This document shows, piece after piece, positions 1-8,840 of a DNA stretch of 64,000 bases. The DNA is from Polynucleobacter sp. Adler-ghost (lineage in GTDB: Bacteria > Pseudomonadota > Gammaproteobacteria > Burkholderiales > Burkholderiaceae): positions 1,150,586 to 1,214,585 of the forward strand of contig NZ_CP061320.1 of NCBI RefSeq assembly GCF_018688495.1. Reading direction: 5' to 3'. The translations under genes were made by a program, and so were the position numbers. The notes beneath the pieces are model-generated. The model did no database searches and was not told the origin of the DNA. It saw only the letters and a list, made by a program, of their open reading frames with translations. Positions within the stretch are counted from its first letter, which is position 1; each line of letters opens with the position of its first letter.

Positions 1-1
1 C

Positions 2-220
2 GATGTCCAAGGCTCAGGCGATGGAGAACGTTTGCTCAAGCGCGTTGAAATGAGAGCTAAACGGGAAGGCATTAAGAAACTGTTCGTCTTGACGACTAGA
101 ACAGAACATTGGTTTTTGAAGCGCGGCTTTAAACGCGCCTCAGTAGATGATCTCCCGGAAGAAAGAAAGCAAATTTACAACTGGGATCGCAAATCTATGG
201 TTTTGACCAAAGATCTCTAA
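2..220 (+). CDS. argA: N-acetylglutamate synthase C-terminus (partial)
   Basis: The open frame runs in from the left edge of the window, so only the last 72 residues are visible. The first residues read VQGSGDGERLL, which matches the acetyl-CoA pyrophosphate-binding loop (Q/RxxGxG/A) of GNAT acetyltransferases. They are followed by the usual helix and by FLKRGFKRASVDDLPEERK, typical of the C-terminal GNAT domain of ArgA-type amino-acid N-acetyltransferases, which acetylate glutamate in the first step of arginine synthesis. The N-terminal amino-acid-kinase-like domain would lie upstream. A stand-alone GNAT enzyme cannot be excluded from this fragment. It is followed by yggX on the same strand after 56 bp. 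Confidence 0.75.
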   Translation, partial: DVQGSGDGERLLKRVEMRAKREGIKKLFVLTTRTEHWFLKRGFKRASVDDLPEERKQIYNWDRKSMVLTKDL

Positions 221-276
221 CAAGCTCTTTATTTCATATTTTCTCTTTAGTACATCGTATTTGAAAGGCAACACAA

Positions 277-549
277 ATGGCACGCATGGTTCAATGCATC
301 AAACTTAACAAAGAAGCTGAAGGCATGGACTTCGCTCCACTACCAGGTGATCTCGGCAAGAAAGTTTGGAATCAAGTCTCTAAGGAGGCTTGGGCCGCTT
401 GGTTGAAGCACCAGACCATGCTCATTAATGAGAATCGCCTGAATATGGCTGACCCTCGTGCTCGTCAGTACCTCCTCAAGCAGGTTGAAAAATACTTCTT
501 TGAAGGTGGTGCAGATATGGCCCAGGGTTATGTACCGCCAACTGAATAA
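277..549 (+). CDS. yggX: Fe(2+)-trafficking / oxidative damage protection protein YggX
   Basis: This 90-residue cytosolic protein matches the whole YggX family length. Conserved blocks are visible: Cys7 near the N-terminus, [25 protein letters not shown], a [16 protein letters not shown] block and a terminal GYVPP. In enterobacteria YggX helps protect Fe-S clusters from oxidants and is thought to handle labile iron. A purine-rich stretch (GAAAGG) precedes the ATG. It is probably co-transcribed with the upstream acetyltransferase gene. Transcription would stop at the strong T-tract terminator at 731-769 unless a separate RNA starts in the intervening gap. Confidence 0.95.
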   Translation: MARMVQCIKLNKEAEGMDFAPLPGDLGKKVWNQVSKEAWAAWLKHQTMLINENRLNMADPRARQYLLKQVEKYFFEGGADMAQGYVPPTE

Positions 550-599
550 GAATTTTTGAATATCGCTTGACGAGTCAAATTCAGAAGCATAGGATGAAG

Positions 600-769
600 T
601 CGTAGTCAGTCAGTTTTCGTGATCGGCTGCATTGGCGAAAGCCACTACTCGTGAGCATATCTATATGCTTATGGGCATCGGGAACTAAAACTCTTCTCTT
701 TGCCTGCGCCATGAATCATCATGGCAAACAAACCCGATGGATCAGCCTAGCTGCCCGTCGGGTTTTTTT
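600..769 (+). ncRNA. ssrS: Structured intergenic RNA, candidate 6S RNA
   Basis: The 220-bp gap between yggX and rpiA carries several perfect hairpins in a row on the plus strand. There is TGGC-GAAA-GCCA at 633-644 (a GNRA tetraloop), AGCATAT/ATATGCT at 654-669, GCCATGA/TCATGGC at 708-725, and finally the terminator at 731-769. Short blocks such as GTGAGCAT and GCCTGCG resemble parts of proteobacterial 6S RNA, the RNA mimic of an open promoter that binds sigma-70 RNA polymerase. I could not pair a convincing 5'/3' closing stem by eye, so the identity is uncertain. It could instead be the structured 3' untranslated region of yggX. The 5' end given is approximate. Confidence 0.4.
731..769 (+). 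terminator. Rho-independent terminator (partly bidirectional)
   Basis: AACCCGA at 731-737 pairs with TCGGGTT at 758-764, closing an internal loop that can form a second short helix. The stem runs into seven T residues at 763-769. It ends the yggX/ncRNA transcript. The opposite strand also has an A/T-flanked stem, so it may help stop rpiA transcription. Confidence 0.85.
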
Positions 770-771
770 AC

Positions 772-1482
772 TTAGAAAGTAATTCTGCTTACGCCGGAGG
801 CATTGCTTACCAGCAAAATATTGGCTTTCTCTTTTGCAAATAGCCCAACAGTGATTACGCCAGCGATTTGATTAATTTGGGCTTCAAGAGCGATGGGGTT
901 AGCGATCTTTAAACCCGCGATATCCAAAATCCATCCGCCGTTATCTGTCACAAAAGGCTGACTGGGTGTTTGACCTAAATCTGCACGCGTCTCTTTATTA
1001 GTTCTGAGTGTTACTGTGCCGCCCAGCTTGATCAGTTCCTGAGTAACAATTCCTTTAGATAGTGGAATGATTTCCACAGGCAATGCAAAGTTACCCAATA
1101 TCGGAACCTGTTTTGAGGCATCACAGATACAGATAAATTGTTTGGCCATGGAGGCAATAATTTTTTCGCGGGTCAAAGCACCGCCGCCACCTTTAATCAT
1201 GTAACCAGCAGGATCAATTTCATCAGCGCCGTCCACATAGGCAGGAAGATGGTCCACCTCATTGGGGTCCAAGACCTTAAAACCGTGTTTTAACAAGCGT
1301 TCAGTCGTGGCATTAGAACTAGATACTGTTCCCAAGAAATGCGCCCGATGAGGTGCTAAGGCATCAATGAAGAAGTTGGCGGTAGAGCCTGTGCCAACAC
1401 CTAAGATCTGACCTGCGGGCAGCTTTAATACCTCATCCCGAGCGGCTTCACCTACCAATTGTTTTAGTTGATCTTGATTCAT
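772..1482 (-). CDS. rpiA: ribose-5-phosphate isomerase A
   Basis: This 236-residue cytosolic enzyme interconverts ribose-5-phosphate and ribulose-5-phosphate in the non-oxidative pentose phosphate pathway. The full family length is present. Visible motifs are GTGSTANFFIDAL (phosphate loop, about residues 30-42), DGADEID at 84-90 (active-site Asp), KGGGGALTREK at 97-107 (with the catalytic Glu and substrate-binding Lys) and a C-terminal GLFAKEKANILLV block. It is divergent from the transaldolase gene, a pentose phosphate partner, 109 bp away. The pair probably share a promoter region at about 1483-1591. Confidence 0.97.
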   Translation of the reverse strand: MNQDQLKQLVGEAARDEVLKLPAGQILGVGTGSTANFFIDALAPHRAHFLGTVSSSNATTERLLKHGFKVLDPNEVDHLPAYVDGADEIDPAGYMIKGGGGALTREKIIASMAKQFICICDASKQVPILGNFALPVEIIPLSKGIVTQELIKLGGTVTLRTNKETRADLGQTPSQPFVTDNGGWILDIAGLKIANPIALEAQINQIAGVITVGLFAKEKANILLVSNASGVSRITF

Positions 1483-1591
1483 GATCTTGCCCGATATCCT
1501 TATCTGAACTGGAACAGCCTTATTTATCCATCTATCATATGATATTCAATCTATTTAACCGATTAATTTATCGAGAGTATTGCAAATAACC

Positions 1592-2560
1592 ATGACTTCA
1601 TCTGCAAGTGCCCTAAGCCAACTCAAACAACTCACTACCGTCGTGGCCGATACTGGCGACTTTGAGCGCATGCGGGAATACCAACCGCAAGACGCTACCA
1701 CCAACCCCTCTCTGATCTTGAAGGCTGCCCAGCAAGCCAACTACCAGGCACTGGTAAAACAGGTCAAATCAGCGCACCCTGGCATAAGACCAGTCGATTT
1801 AGTCGACCATATCTTGGTAGCTTTTGGTCTGGAGATTTTGAAGATCGTCCCAGGTAGAGTTTCGACAGAGGTCGATGCGCGCCTCTCTTTTGACACTCAG
1901 GCGACGGTTCAGAAGGCTAAGCATCTCATCTCTCTGTATGAATCGCACGGGATTGATCGCAAGCGCATCTTGATTAAGCTAGCTGGTACATGGGAAGGAA
2001 TTGAAGCAGCCAAAGCTTTAGAGGCAGAAGGTATTCACTGCAATATGACGCTACTTTTTTCTTTAATACAAGCTGCAGCCTGCGGTGCAGTGAATGCAAA
2101 ATTGATTTCTCCATTTGTAGGGCGAATTACTGATTGGTATAAGGCCAAACTTGCTAGCAATTGGAGTGATGAAAAAAATACTGGGGCAAATGATCCTGGC
2201 GTTACATCAGTCAAACGTATCTTCCACTATTACAAGCACTTTGGGATCAGCACCGAAATCATGGGGGCTAGTTTTCGCAATACTAGTCAAATATTAGAGT
2301 TAGCCGGGTGTGATTTACTCACCATTAGTCCAGAGTTATTGGGCGATCTTCAAAAAAGTACGGAGGTCGTAGAGAGAAAACTCATTCCAAGTAATGCAGC
2401 TAGCGCGCTTGCTAGCGAAAATATCCTAGCACTTAAGCTAGATGAGTCGAACTTTAGATTGCAACTGAATAATGATGCAATGGCCACTGAAAAGTTAGCT
2501 GAAGGCATCAGGAATTTCTGCATCGATACTGAGAAACTAGAAGCGCTCTTAAGCAACTAA
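1592..2560 (+). CDS. tal: transaldolase
   Basis: Transaldolase transfers a dihydroxyacetone unit between sugar phosphates (sedoheptulose-7-P plus glyceraldehyde-3-P to fructose-6-P plus erythrose-4-P). The 322 residues counted from ATG 1592 fit the class I TalB family. Motifs seen are [10 protein letters not shown] near residues 34-43, [27 protein letters not shown] with the Schiff-base lysine at about 129, CNMTLLFS and the phosphate-binding [10 protein letters not shown]. An in-frame TTG at 1580 would add four residues but lies too close to the upstream GAGAG, so ATG 1592 is preferred. Its neighbour rpiA is in the same pathway. Confidence 0.96.
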   Translation: MTSSASALSQLKQLTTVVADTGDFERMREYQPQDATTNPSLILKAAQQANYQALVKQVKSAHPGIRPVDLVDHILVAFGLEILKIVPGRVSTEVDARLSFDTQATVQKAKHLISLYESHGIDRKRILIKLAGTWEGIEAAKALEAEGIHCNMTLLFSLIQAAACGAVNAKLISPFVGRITDWYKAKLASNWSDEKNTGANDPGVTSVKRIFHYYKHFGISTEIMGASFRNTSQILELAGCDLLTISPELLGDLQKSTEVVERKLIPSNAASALASENILALKLDESNFRLQLNNDAMATEKLAEGIRNFCIDTEKLEALLSN

Positions 2561-2590
2561 TTCTGTAAATTGCCAGATTGAGGAGTCAAG

Positions 2591-3013
2591 ATGATTATTC
2601 ATTGCCCGCATTGCAATAAAGGGAACCGTGTTCCTGCTGAAAAACTCAATCAAACGCCTGTCTGCGGAGCTTGTCAACAAGAGCTCCTATCGCTCCCGAT
2701 TAATGCCACAGCAGCTAACTTTAGCGAACTCGTCACTCAATCTACGCTGCCAGTGATAGTCGATTTCTGGGCACCATGGTGCGGACCATGCAAGATGTTT
2801 GGGCCAACCTTTCAGGCAAGCGCCAGCACTCATGCAAATCAAGTTTTATTTGTGAAAGTGAATACTGAGGCAGAACAACTACTCGGATCGCAATGGAATA
2901 TCCGCTCAATTCCAACACTAGCGGGATTTAAGGGCGGTAAAGAAGTACACCGCATTAGTGGTGCTCTGCCGCCAGCCGAACTAGAGCAATTTGTGAAGCA
3001 GTTGACTATTTAG
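2591..3013 (+). CDS. trxC: thioredoxin 2 (zinc-binding N-terminus)
   Basis: This 140-residue disulfide reductase has the two-part layout of TrxC. An N-terminal zinc finger has CPHC (Cys5, Cys8) and CGAC (Cys25, Cys28). A thioredoxin fold follows, with the active site WCGPC (Cys64, Cys67) and the cis-proline region RSIPT. In other proteobacteria TrxC is cytosolic and belongs to the oxidative stress response. GAGGAG precedes the ATG at good spacing. It starts 30 bp after the transaldolase gene and is probably co-transcribed. Its stop codon overlaps the end of the convergent rlmB gene by 8 bp. Confidence 0.96.
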   Translation: MIIHCPHCNKGNRVPAEKLNQTPVCGACQQELLSLPINATAANFSELVTQSTLPVIVDFWAPWCGPCKMFGPTFQASASTHANQVLFVKVNTEAEQLLGSQWNIRSIPTLAGFKGGKEVHRISGALPPAELEQFVKQLTI

Positions 3014-3761
3014 GCTCTGTAGATAAACGCTGCCTTAGTGCCTCATACAAGCAGACGCCACTTGCAACGGATACGTTCAGACTCTCTACTACACCCTTCA
3101 TCGGAATACGCACCAACTCATCACAAGTCTCGCGGGTTAAGCGGCGCATGCCCTCACCCTCTGCACCCATAACAATACCGATGGGGCCGGTCAGGTCTAA
3201 ATCGTAAATCGATTTTTCAGCTTCATCATCGGTACCGATTAGCCAGACACCCGCTTCTTGCATTTCTTTCATGCTTCGAACCAGGTTAGTAACCGTAATC
3301 ACAGGCATTACCTCAGAAGCACCGCTAGATACTTTACTCACAGTGGCATTAATTGAGGCTGAACGATCTTTGGGGATCACTACGGCATCCACACCAGCGC
3401 CATCAGCCACGCGCAAACATGCGCCAAAGTTATGAGGGTCGGTTACACCATCCAAGACCAAGAACATCGCCTTACTTTGATTGCTTTCTGCATCTTCAAC
3501 TACCTCAGTAATGGTCCGAGCAATGGCCATCTTCTCTGCTAGAGCCACTACACCTTGATGGCGATCATGGCCTGCGAGCTTGTGAAGACGCTCGGCATCG
3601 GCGGCATGTAATCTTTCCCCTAGAATTTCTTCAGCTTGCTTCAAAAAATCACCCATACGGCGATCTCGTCGACTAGGATCAAAATAAACAGACTTCAGAC
3701 TTGCGGCGTCTACTCGTAAGCGCGCTTGAACAGCATGAAAACCAACTAATATTTGCTTCAT
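3006..3761 (-). CDS. rlmB: 23S rRNA (guanosine-2251-2'-O)-methyltransferase
   Basis: This SPOUT-class SAM-dependent enzyme methylates the ribose of G2251 in the peptidyl-transferase loop of 23S rRNA. The 251 residues show an N-terminal rRNA-binding domain (about 1-85) and the knotted SpoU domain. The SpoU motifs are [16 protein letters not shown] (motif 1), [18 protein letters not shown] (motif 2) and [17 protein letters not shown] (motif 3). It lies 29 bp downstream of rnr in the same direction; the rnr-rlmB pair is a conserved proteobacterial operon. Confidence 0.96.
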   Translation of the reverse strand: MKQILVGFHAVQARLRVDAASLKSVYFDPSRRDRRMGDFLKQAEEILGERLHAADAERLHKLAGHDRHQGVVALAEKMAIARTITEVVEDAESNQSKAMFLVLDGVTDPHNFGACLRVADGAGVDAVVIPKDRSASINATVSKVSSGASEVMPVITVTNLVRSMKEMQEAGVWLIGTDDEAEKSIYDLDLTGPIGIVMGAEGEGMRRLTRETCDELVRIPMKGVVESLNVSVASGVCLYEALRQRLSTEPK

Positions 3762-3790
3762 CTTTACTTATCTCGATCTAATATTGATAC

Positions 3791-6193
3791 TTATTTACGA
3801 CGTGCTTTAGTGCTGCGCACAGGTGGTTTGGTACCAGCAGGCTTGCCAGAAGGTCTTGTGGGCTTCCCAGACTTCGCCACTTTACTTGCGGTACGACCAG
3901 CTTGATTCTTAGATTGATTGACGCCAAGGTTAGCAGCAGATTTGGCGGCATTCACATTCACACCAGAATGCTTTTGCGGCTCTTTGCTGCCAGGGCGCCC
4001 TTTTTTAGGGGAAGCTTTTTTATTGGGTCTACCAGTATCGCTAGCCAATACAATTTGACGGCGATTAGTGGTGCCTCCAGGCTCCAAGCCAACAGATTTG
4101 ACCAGGCTAAATTCAATCTTGCGCGCATCTAGATCCACTCGACTGACTAAAACATGCACACGATCACCTAAGCGGTATCGAATGCCAGTTCTCTCACCAC
4201 GTAACTCTTGACGGGCTTCATCGTACTGGAAATAATCACCACCCAATTCAGTTACATGGATCATGCCCTCAACAAAGAGATTTTCCAATTGAATGAACAA
4301 ACCAAATGTAGCAACCCCAGTAACTGTGCCAGCATATTCTTGACCCAAATGATCGCGCATGTAATAACACTTAAGCCATGCCTCTACATCACGAGATGCC
4401 TCATCTGCACGGCGCTCATTTGATGAGCAATGCACACCCAGTTGACCCCAAATAGGCATGGCTGCATTAGCGCCCTTAGGTAATTTAGGTAAACGCGTGC
4501 CATTAGCTGCAGCCTCTTTTGCATCGCTATGAGACTTCTTAGCATTCACAGCATTTTCGCGACCCTTACCTTTGCGTGGCAAAGTAAGATTTAAGGGAAC
4601 CGTTGGCGGCAATACTGGCGTGTAAGGCTTCTTAGTAAGGATTGCCTTAATGACGCGATGGGTTAGCAGATCAGGATAGCGACGAATCGGGCTTGTGAAA
4701 TGAGAGTAAGCAGGATACGCAAGCCCAAAGTGCCCTTCGTTATCAGGCTGGTACATCGCCTGCTGCATAGAACGCAAAACAACTGACTGAAGCATGTTTG
4801 CATCAGGACGCTCTTTGATTTCACGCATGAGCTTGGCATAGTCTTTTGGTTTCGGCTTTTCACCGCCGCCCAATGACAAGCCCGAGGTACGTAAAACTTG
4901 GCGTAAAGTGACCAACTTCTCTTCTGAAGGCTCGCCGTGAACCCGGTACAGACTAAGATGCTTATTCTTATCAATGAAATCTGCTGCGCAGACGTTTGCT
5001 GTCAACATACACTCTTCGATCAAGCGATGTGCGTCATTGCGAAGACGAGGTTCAATACGCAAAATCTTACCCAACTCATTACTAATAATTTGGGTTTCGG
5101 TTGTCTCAAACTCGATAGCACCACGTTTTTGACGTGCGTCTAGCAAAATTTTGTAAAGTGAGTAGAGATTAGTCAGTAGCGGTCTTAACTGCGCAAAGCG
5201 TGTCGCTTCAGGACCTTTGCTATTAGAAAGAATCTCCCAGACCGTATCGTATGTAAAGCGCTGCGCAGAATGCATCACTGCAGGATAGAACTGGTAAGCC
5301 AAGACTACTCCGCTTTGATCCACTACCGAATCACACACCATGCACAAACGATCTACATTGGGATTCAATGAGCAAAGACCATTGGAGATCTTTTCCGGCA
5401 GCATAGGTATTACCCGCCTTGGAAAATACACCGAGGTCGCACGCAGGAGTCCTTCATCATCCAGAGGATGTCCTGGCTTTACATAATGAGATACATCGGC
5501 GATAGCAACAATCAGGCGCCAAGCCTTGCTCTTGCCGTACATCACCGGCTCGCAATACACCGCATCATCAAAGTCACGAGCATCAGCACCATCAATAGTG
5601 ACTAGAGGAACATCGCGCAAATCCACGCGACCTTCGAGATCAGATTGCTGAACGGTATCGGGTAAGGCATCCGCTTCCTTTTTTGCGGCTGCTGAAAATT
5701 CGTGGGGCACGCCGTATTTACGCACAGCGATTTCGATTTCCATACCAGGATCATCAATTTCACCTAGCACCTCAACAACGCGACCAACGGCTTGACGGTA
5801 ACTATCCGGATAGTCAATGATCTCAACACTGACGACCTGACCTAATTTGGCATTACCCTGGCCTTTTGGTGGAATCAAAATATCATGGCCAATGCGCTTG
5901 TCTTCGGGCGCAACAATCAAAACACCATTCTCATTCAAGAGACGCCCGATGACTACTTTATTGGCGTGCAAAATGACATCAACGATCTGACCTTCTGGGC
6001 GACCGCGCCGATCTGTTCCTAATACTCTGACATTGACCCTATCCCCATGCATGACGCGGGACATTTCTCTTTCAGAAAGAAAAATATCTTCACCACCGTC
6101 ATCTGGAATAACAAATCCAAATCCATCTCGGTGACCTTGGACTGTACCTAAGCGGTCAGCCTCTCGTGGTACCAAGTTTTTTGCTTTACGCAT
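3791..6193 (-). CDS. rnr: ribonuclease R
   Basis: This is an 800-residue 3'-5' exoribonuclease that degrades structured RNA and helps rRNA quality control. Domain order is a cold-shock region (GTVQGHRDGFGFV near residue 16), a second CSD, the RNB catalytic domain with the metal-binding cluster D-G-A-D-A-R-D-F-D-D at 201-210, an S1 domain (about 640-720, EYAGTVTGVATFGLFIQL), and a basic Lys/Ser-rich tail of about 80 residues. An insertion rich in Lys and Ala, about 50 residues, sits late in the RNB domain around residues 515-565. It is probably a disordered lineage-specific loop. It heads the rnr-rlmB operon. Confidence 0.97.
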   Translation of the reverse strand: MRKAKNLVPREADRLGTVQGHRDGFGFVIPDDGGEDIFLSEREMSRVMHGDRVNVRVLGTDRRGRPEGQIVDVILHANKVVIGRLLNENGVLIVAPEDKRIGHDILIPPKGQGNAKLGQVVSVEIIDYPDSYRQAVGRVVEVLGEIDDPGMEIEIAVRKYGVPHEFSAAAKKEADALPDTVQQSDLEGRVDLRDVPLVTIDGADARDFDDAVYCEPVMYGKSKAWRLIVAIADVSHYVKPGHPLDDEGLLRATSVYFPRRVIPMLPEKISNGLCSLNPNVDRLCMVCDSVVDQSGVVLAYQFYPAVMHSAQRFTYDTVWEILSNSKGPEATRFAQLRPLLTNLYSLYKILLDARQKRGAIEFETTETQIISNELGKILRIEPRLRNDAHRLIEECMLTANVCAADFIDKNKHLSLYRVHGEPSEEKLVTLRQVLRTSGLSLGGGEKPKPKDYAKLMREIKERPDANMLQSVVLRSMQQAMYQPDNEGHFGLAYPAYSHFTSPIRRYPDLLTHRVIKAILTKKPYTPVLPPTVPLNLTLPRKGKGRENAVNAKKSHSDAKEAAANGTRLPKLPKGANAAMPIWGQLGVHCSSNERRADEASRDVEAWLKCYYMRDHLGQEYAGTVTGVATFGLFIQLENLFVEGMIHVTELGGDYFQYDEARQELRGERTGIRYRLGDRVHVLVSRVDLDARKIEFSLVKSVGLEPGGTTNRRQIVLASDTGRPNKKASPKKGRPGSKEPQKHSGVNVNAAKSAANLGVNQSKNQAGRTASKVAKSGKPTRPSGKPAGTKPPVRSTKARRK

Positions 6194-6323
6194 TTAATTC
6201 CTTCGGCAATACATGCCATATATTTCAATGAAAACTCTGAATTAGCTTACTGTATCAAACCATCAAGTCTGAAGGATGAAAGGCGAAAACAAATTAAGAG
6301 GTGGGCCAGAAGGCGCATACCTT

Positions 6324-6329
6324 TATAAT
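6324..6329 (+). promoter_or_regulatory. -10 element for tRNA-Leu
   Basis: A perfect TATAAT lies 9 bp upstream of the tRNA 5' end. No good -35 hexamer is seen at normal spacing. Confidence 0.55.
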
Positions 6330-6337
6330 AACGGCAT

Positions 6338-6424
6338 GCCCAGGTGGCGAAATTGGTAGACGCACCAGCTTCAGGTGCTGGCGATCGTAAGGTTGTGGGG
6401 GTTCGAGTCCCTTCCTGGGCACCA
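6338..6424 (+). tRNA. tRNA-Leu (anticodon CAG)
   Basis: This is a complete 87-nt class II tRNA with genome-encoded CCA. The acceptor stem GCCCAGG at 6338-6344 pairs with CCTGGGC at 6414-6420, followed by discriminator A and CCA. The anticodon loop TTCAGGT has the anticodon CAG at 6372-6374, which reads CUG leucine codons. A variable arm and the T-loop GTTCGAGTC are visible. It stands alone, 144 bp upstream of and divergent from rnr. I saw no repeat of the tRNA 3' end elsewhere, so there is no sign that an element has inserted here. Confidence 0.97.
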
Positions 6425-6582
6425 AACAAGGCTTAACGGCGCTCTGCGCCTGAAAATACAAGGCCATTATGGAGAAAACTGGCCATTTCTATATATAAAT
6501 ACTTACAGACTATATGGGGACGTCTTTCTTCAATACAAGCCCTATTTTGCTTCACGCATCGAGCATTCGCTAATACGTCATA

Positions 6583-6765
6583 TTAATCACTCCATAATTT
6601 GCCTGCAGTCGCCCAATCTGATTTCTTGACGTCTTGATAAATAACATCTACTGATTCAGCACTGCATCCCATGATTTTGACTGCTGCTTCCGTAATTGCC
6701 TTAGCGTATTCGCGCTTGACCTCATCGCTACGACCCTCAAATAATTGAACTTGAATTAATGGCAC
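6583..6765 (-). CDS. 4-oxalocrotonate tautomerase family protein
   Basis: This 60-residue protein has the length of 4-OT family monomers, which assemble as hexamers. After Met removal the N-terminus is the catalytic Pro (MPLIQVQLFEGRSDEVKREYA). The start codon is GTG, supported by TAGGAG just upstream and by the need for Pro2. Family members tautomerise enol-keto acids in aromatic degradation or act promiscuously, and the substrate cannot be read from sequence. It follows the class II aldolase gene by 16 bp and is probably its operon partner. Confidence 0.88.
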   Translation of the reverse strand: MPLIQVQLFEGRSDEVKREYAKAITEAAVKIMGCSAESVDVIYQDVKKSDWATAGKLWSD

Positions 6766-6781
6766 AGATATCTCCTATTCA

Positions 6782-7561
6782 CTATTGATTTAATAATCCT
6801 AGATAAGCTGGCCACTCCATCTGACCTTCCTCATCACCATCACTGCATAATTGCTCATAAGTCATCCTGCAAATTACCGGGTCGGGAGTGATCAAGCCCT
6901 CTACCCCACCTGCCAATAGCTGAATTTTGCAGGCCTTATCTAATACATCCATCAAATAAAATGCCTGCTGAATACTGACTCCACAGATAATGCTGCCGTG
7001 GTTTTCTAACAATAAAGCCTTTTTATCTCCAAGAGCCGATATGAGCGCCACTTGCTCAGACGCTGATAAAGCAAGACCTTGATAGCGATGCCTTTCAATA
7101 TCACCATAGAAGCGTAAGGCATGCTGTGATATCGGCAATAAACCTGACTTTTGTGCAGAGATAGCAATAACGGAATCAACATGCAAATGCAGTACAAATG
7201 CTGCATCTGGTCTAGCCGCATGTACCGCTCCATGAATAGCAAAACCAGATTGGTTGACTGGTCCTTGGCCTGAGATGATATCTCCTTGAAGATTCACCTT
7301 AACTAAATTTTCTGGTAATACCTCATCAAAGCGCAAACCAAATTGATTGATTAGATAAGCGCCCTCTTCGCCTGGAATAGAAGCTGAAATATGGGTATAA
7401 ATACCATCATCCCACCCCTTTATCGCAGCAAGACGATAGGCTGCAGCTAAATTGCTTCGAACCTCTTCCTCAGTCTCATTGCGATGCTTGAACTTCTTTT
7501 CACCAAGGACTTTATGAGAATGTAAACTCTTCGAATGCTTTGGGTTAGATTCATCAGTCAT
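6782..7561 (-). CDS. class II aldolase/adducin family protein
   Basis: This 259-residue protein has the zinc-dependent class II aldolase/adducin fold. Putative metal ligands are His125 and His127 in HLHVDS and His188 in LLENHG, with the N-terminal YRLAAIKGWDDGIYTHISA block typical of the family. Relatives cleave fuculose- or ribulose-phosphate, or act as decarboxylases. The first 30 residues are His/Lys-rich and probably flexible. Upstream lie an unknown gene and a dienelactone hydrolase, and downstream a tautomerase. The set suggests use of small oxidised carbon compounds, but no specific substrate can be assigned. Confidence 0.88.
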   Translation of the reverse strand: MTDESNPKHSKSLHSHKVLGEKKFKHRNETEEEVRSNLAAAYRLAAIKGWDDGIYTHISASIPGEEGAYLINQFGLRFDEVLPENLVKVNLQGDIISGQGPVNQSGFAIHGAVHAARPDAAFVLHLHVDSVIAISAQKSGLLPISQHALRFYGDIERHRYQGLALSASEQVALISALGDKKALLLENHGSIICGVSIQQAFYLMDVLDKACKIQLLAGGVEGLITPDPVICRMTYEQLCSDGDEEGQMEWPAYLGLLNQ

Positions 7562-7602
7562 GAAAAAAATTCCCGCTGTTGTGCTGGCCTCATATCGATC
7601 AA

Positions 7603-8100
7603 CTAGAGACCCATAGAACGATGCAAAATCTTAGGCTTCATTTCATCCCAAAGACCTTCAAACTCTTCGACTCTATCCTCTGATAACTCAATAGGCTCAA
7701 AGAGTCCGCTAAAGAAGATTGTCTTTTTGGGAGCCAGGATCTTTTCAAACTCTGTTAGCCCAACAGGCTTATCGTCAATATCTCGAGTTAATTGGGCAGA
7801 ACACACAATTGCCTGTGCGTCATCCTGATCAATGACTGCAAACTCAATGAGTTGTTGAGACTTCTCCAGAACCACTAATGTACCGCGTGCATAACAAACC
7901 GCCTCATGCTCTTGCACGATATAAGCTAAAAATTGATTCTCTTCATCCCCATTCATACGCAAGTCGTCAATAAAAAAGAGGTATTGACTCCCCTCTCCAT
8001 TGACCAAGGTAAAGACCTTAGGAATCACTCCATGCTCTAGGGCAAGATTACGGTAATAAGAAGAAAGTTCAACAGCGAGGTTTTCGGCGAAAAGATGCAT
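7603..8100 (-). CDS. hypothetical protein, 165 aa
   Basis: I do not recognise this family. The protein is soluble and acidic, with no signal peptide or membrane segment. It has alternating beta-like stretches (VFTLVNGEGSQYLFFIDDLRM, then ACYARGTLVVLEK-like strands) and a C-terminal helix rich in Glu, Leu and Trp (VEEFEGLWDEMKP). It lies between the dienelactone hydrolase gene (24 bp) and the aldolase gene (41 bp), all on the same strand, so it is probably part of that operon. Confidence 0.75.
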   Translation of the reverse strand: MHLFAENLAVELSSYYRNLALEHGVIPKVFTLVNGEGSQYLFFIDDLRMNGDEENQFLAYIVQEHEAVCYARGTLVVLEKSQQLIEFAVIDQDDAQAIVCSAQLTRDIDDKPVGLTEFEKILAPKKTIFFSGLFEPIELSEDRVEEFEGLWDEMKPKILHRSMGL

Positions 8101-8124
8101 AAAGTAGATCTGTAAGTAAAGCGC

Positions 8125-8811
8125 TTATAAAGTGAGTTGAGCTTTTAAGAAGGCCATCGTGCGATCCCACGCTAAATCTGCAGCTGCAGAGTTGTATTGC
8201 AATGGTGGCAAGCCTCTAGCGTCTGACTTTGGATTAGCAAAAGCATGCTTAGCGTCATAGCGCTGGAAATCATAGGTCACTCCAGCAGCTTTTAACTTTT
8301 CTTCTAGTTGATCTACGCCAGAGATGGAGAAAAATTCATCATGCAGAGCCCAATGGGCCAACATCGGCTTTTTAATGGCCTGCGCATCAACGTACTCTAA
8401 TGGAGGATAGCCATACCAAACTACCGTTGCATCGCATTCTGGAACAAGGCCAGCTGATAGAACTGTGAGTGCCCCGCCCATGCAAAAACCAGTAACAGCA
8501 ACTTTAGTGCTACCTATTCCTTTGAGATACTGAACAGCGCCACGAATATCCTGACTGGCAGCATCACCAAAATTCAGGTCATTCATGAGGTGCTCTGCTT
8601 CATTTGCTTCCAAGGCGAGCTTGCCACGATACAGATCTGGAACTAAGGCGCGGTATCCTGCTTTTGCTAAACGATTAGCAACATTTTTAATCTCATCATC
8701 AAGACCCCACCACTCTTGAATCACCACCACACCAGGAGCATTTGTCGGGTTGGCAGGCTCAGTTAAATAAGCCTCTACTGAAGTACCATCTGGTCTCTTA
8801 TATGAAATCAT
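8125..8811 (-). CDS. dienelactone hydrolase family protein
   Basis: This is an alpha/beta hydrolase of about 228 residues. Counting from ATG 8811, the triad is Cys110 in GFCMGG, Asp158 in ALHDEFF and His189 in AKHAFANP, exactly the Cys-Asp-His set of dienelactone hydrolases. These enzymes open dienelactones in chlorocatechol breakdown, but many homologues have unknown ester or lactone substrates. The longer frame begins with TTG at 8829. ATG 8811 is chosen because an AAGAAAG motif precedes it and the protein then starts like its relatives (MISYKRPDG). It is cytosolic, with no signal peptide. Confidence 0.9.
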   Translation of the reverse strand: MISYKRPDGTSVEAYLTEPANPTNAPGVVVIQEWWGLDDEIKNVANRLAKAGYRALVPDLYRGKLALEANEAEHLMNDLNFGDAASQDIRGAVQYLKGIGSTKVAVTGFCMGGALTVLSAGLVPECDATVVWYGYPPLEYVDAQAIKKPMLAHWALHDEFFSISGVDQLEEKLKAAGVTYDFQRYDAKHAFANPKSDARGLPPLQYNSAAADLAWDRTMAFLKAQLTL

Positions 8812-8840
8812 CACGATCTTTCTTTTCAAATATATTAGAT

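Noticed and set aside
6338..6424. tRNA-Leu as an integration site for an element
   Set aside because: No integrase and no repeat of the tRNA 3' end were seen. Flanking genes are ordinary core genes.
6425..6582. GC-rich hairpin (GGCGC/GCGCC) after the tRNA as a terminator
   Set aside because: No T-run follows. The rest of the gap shows no gene.
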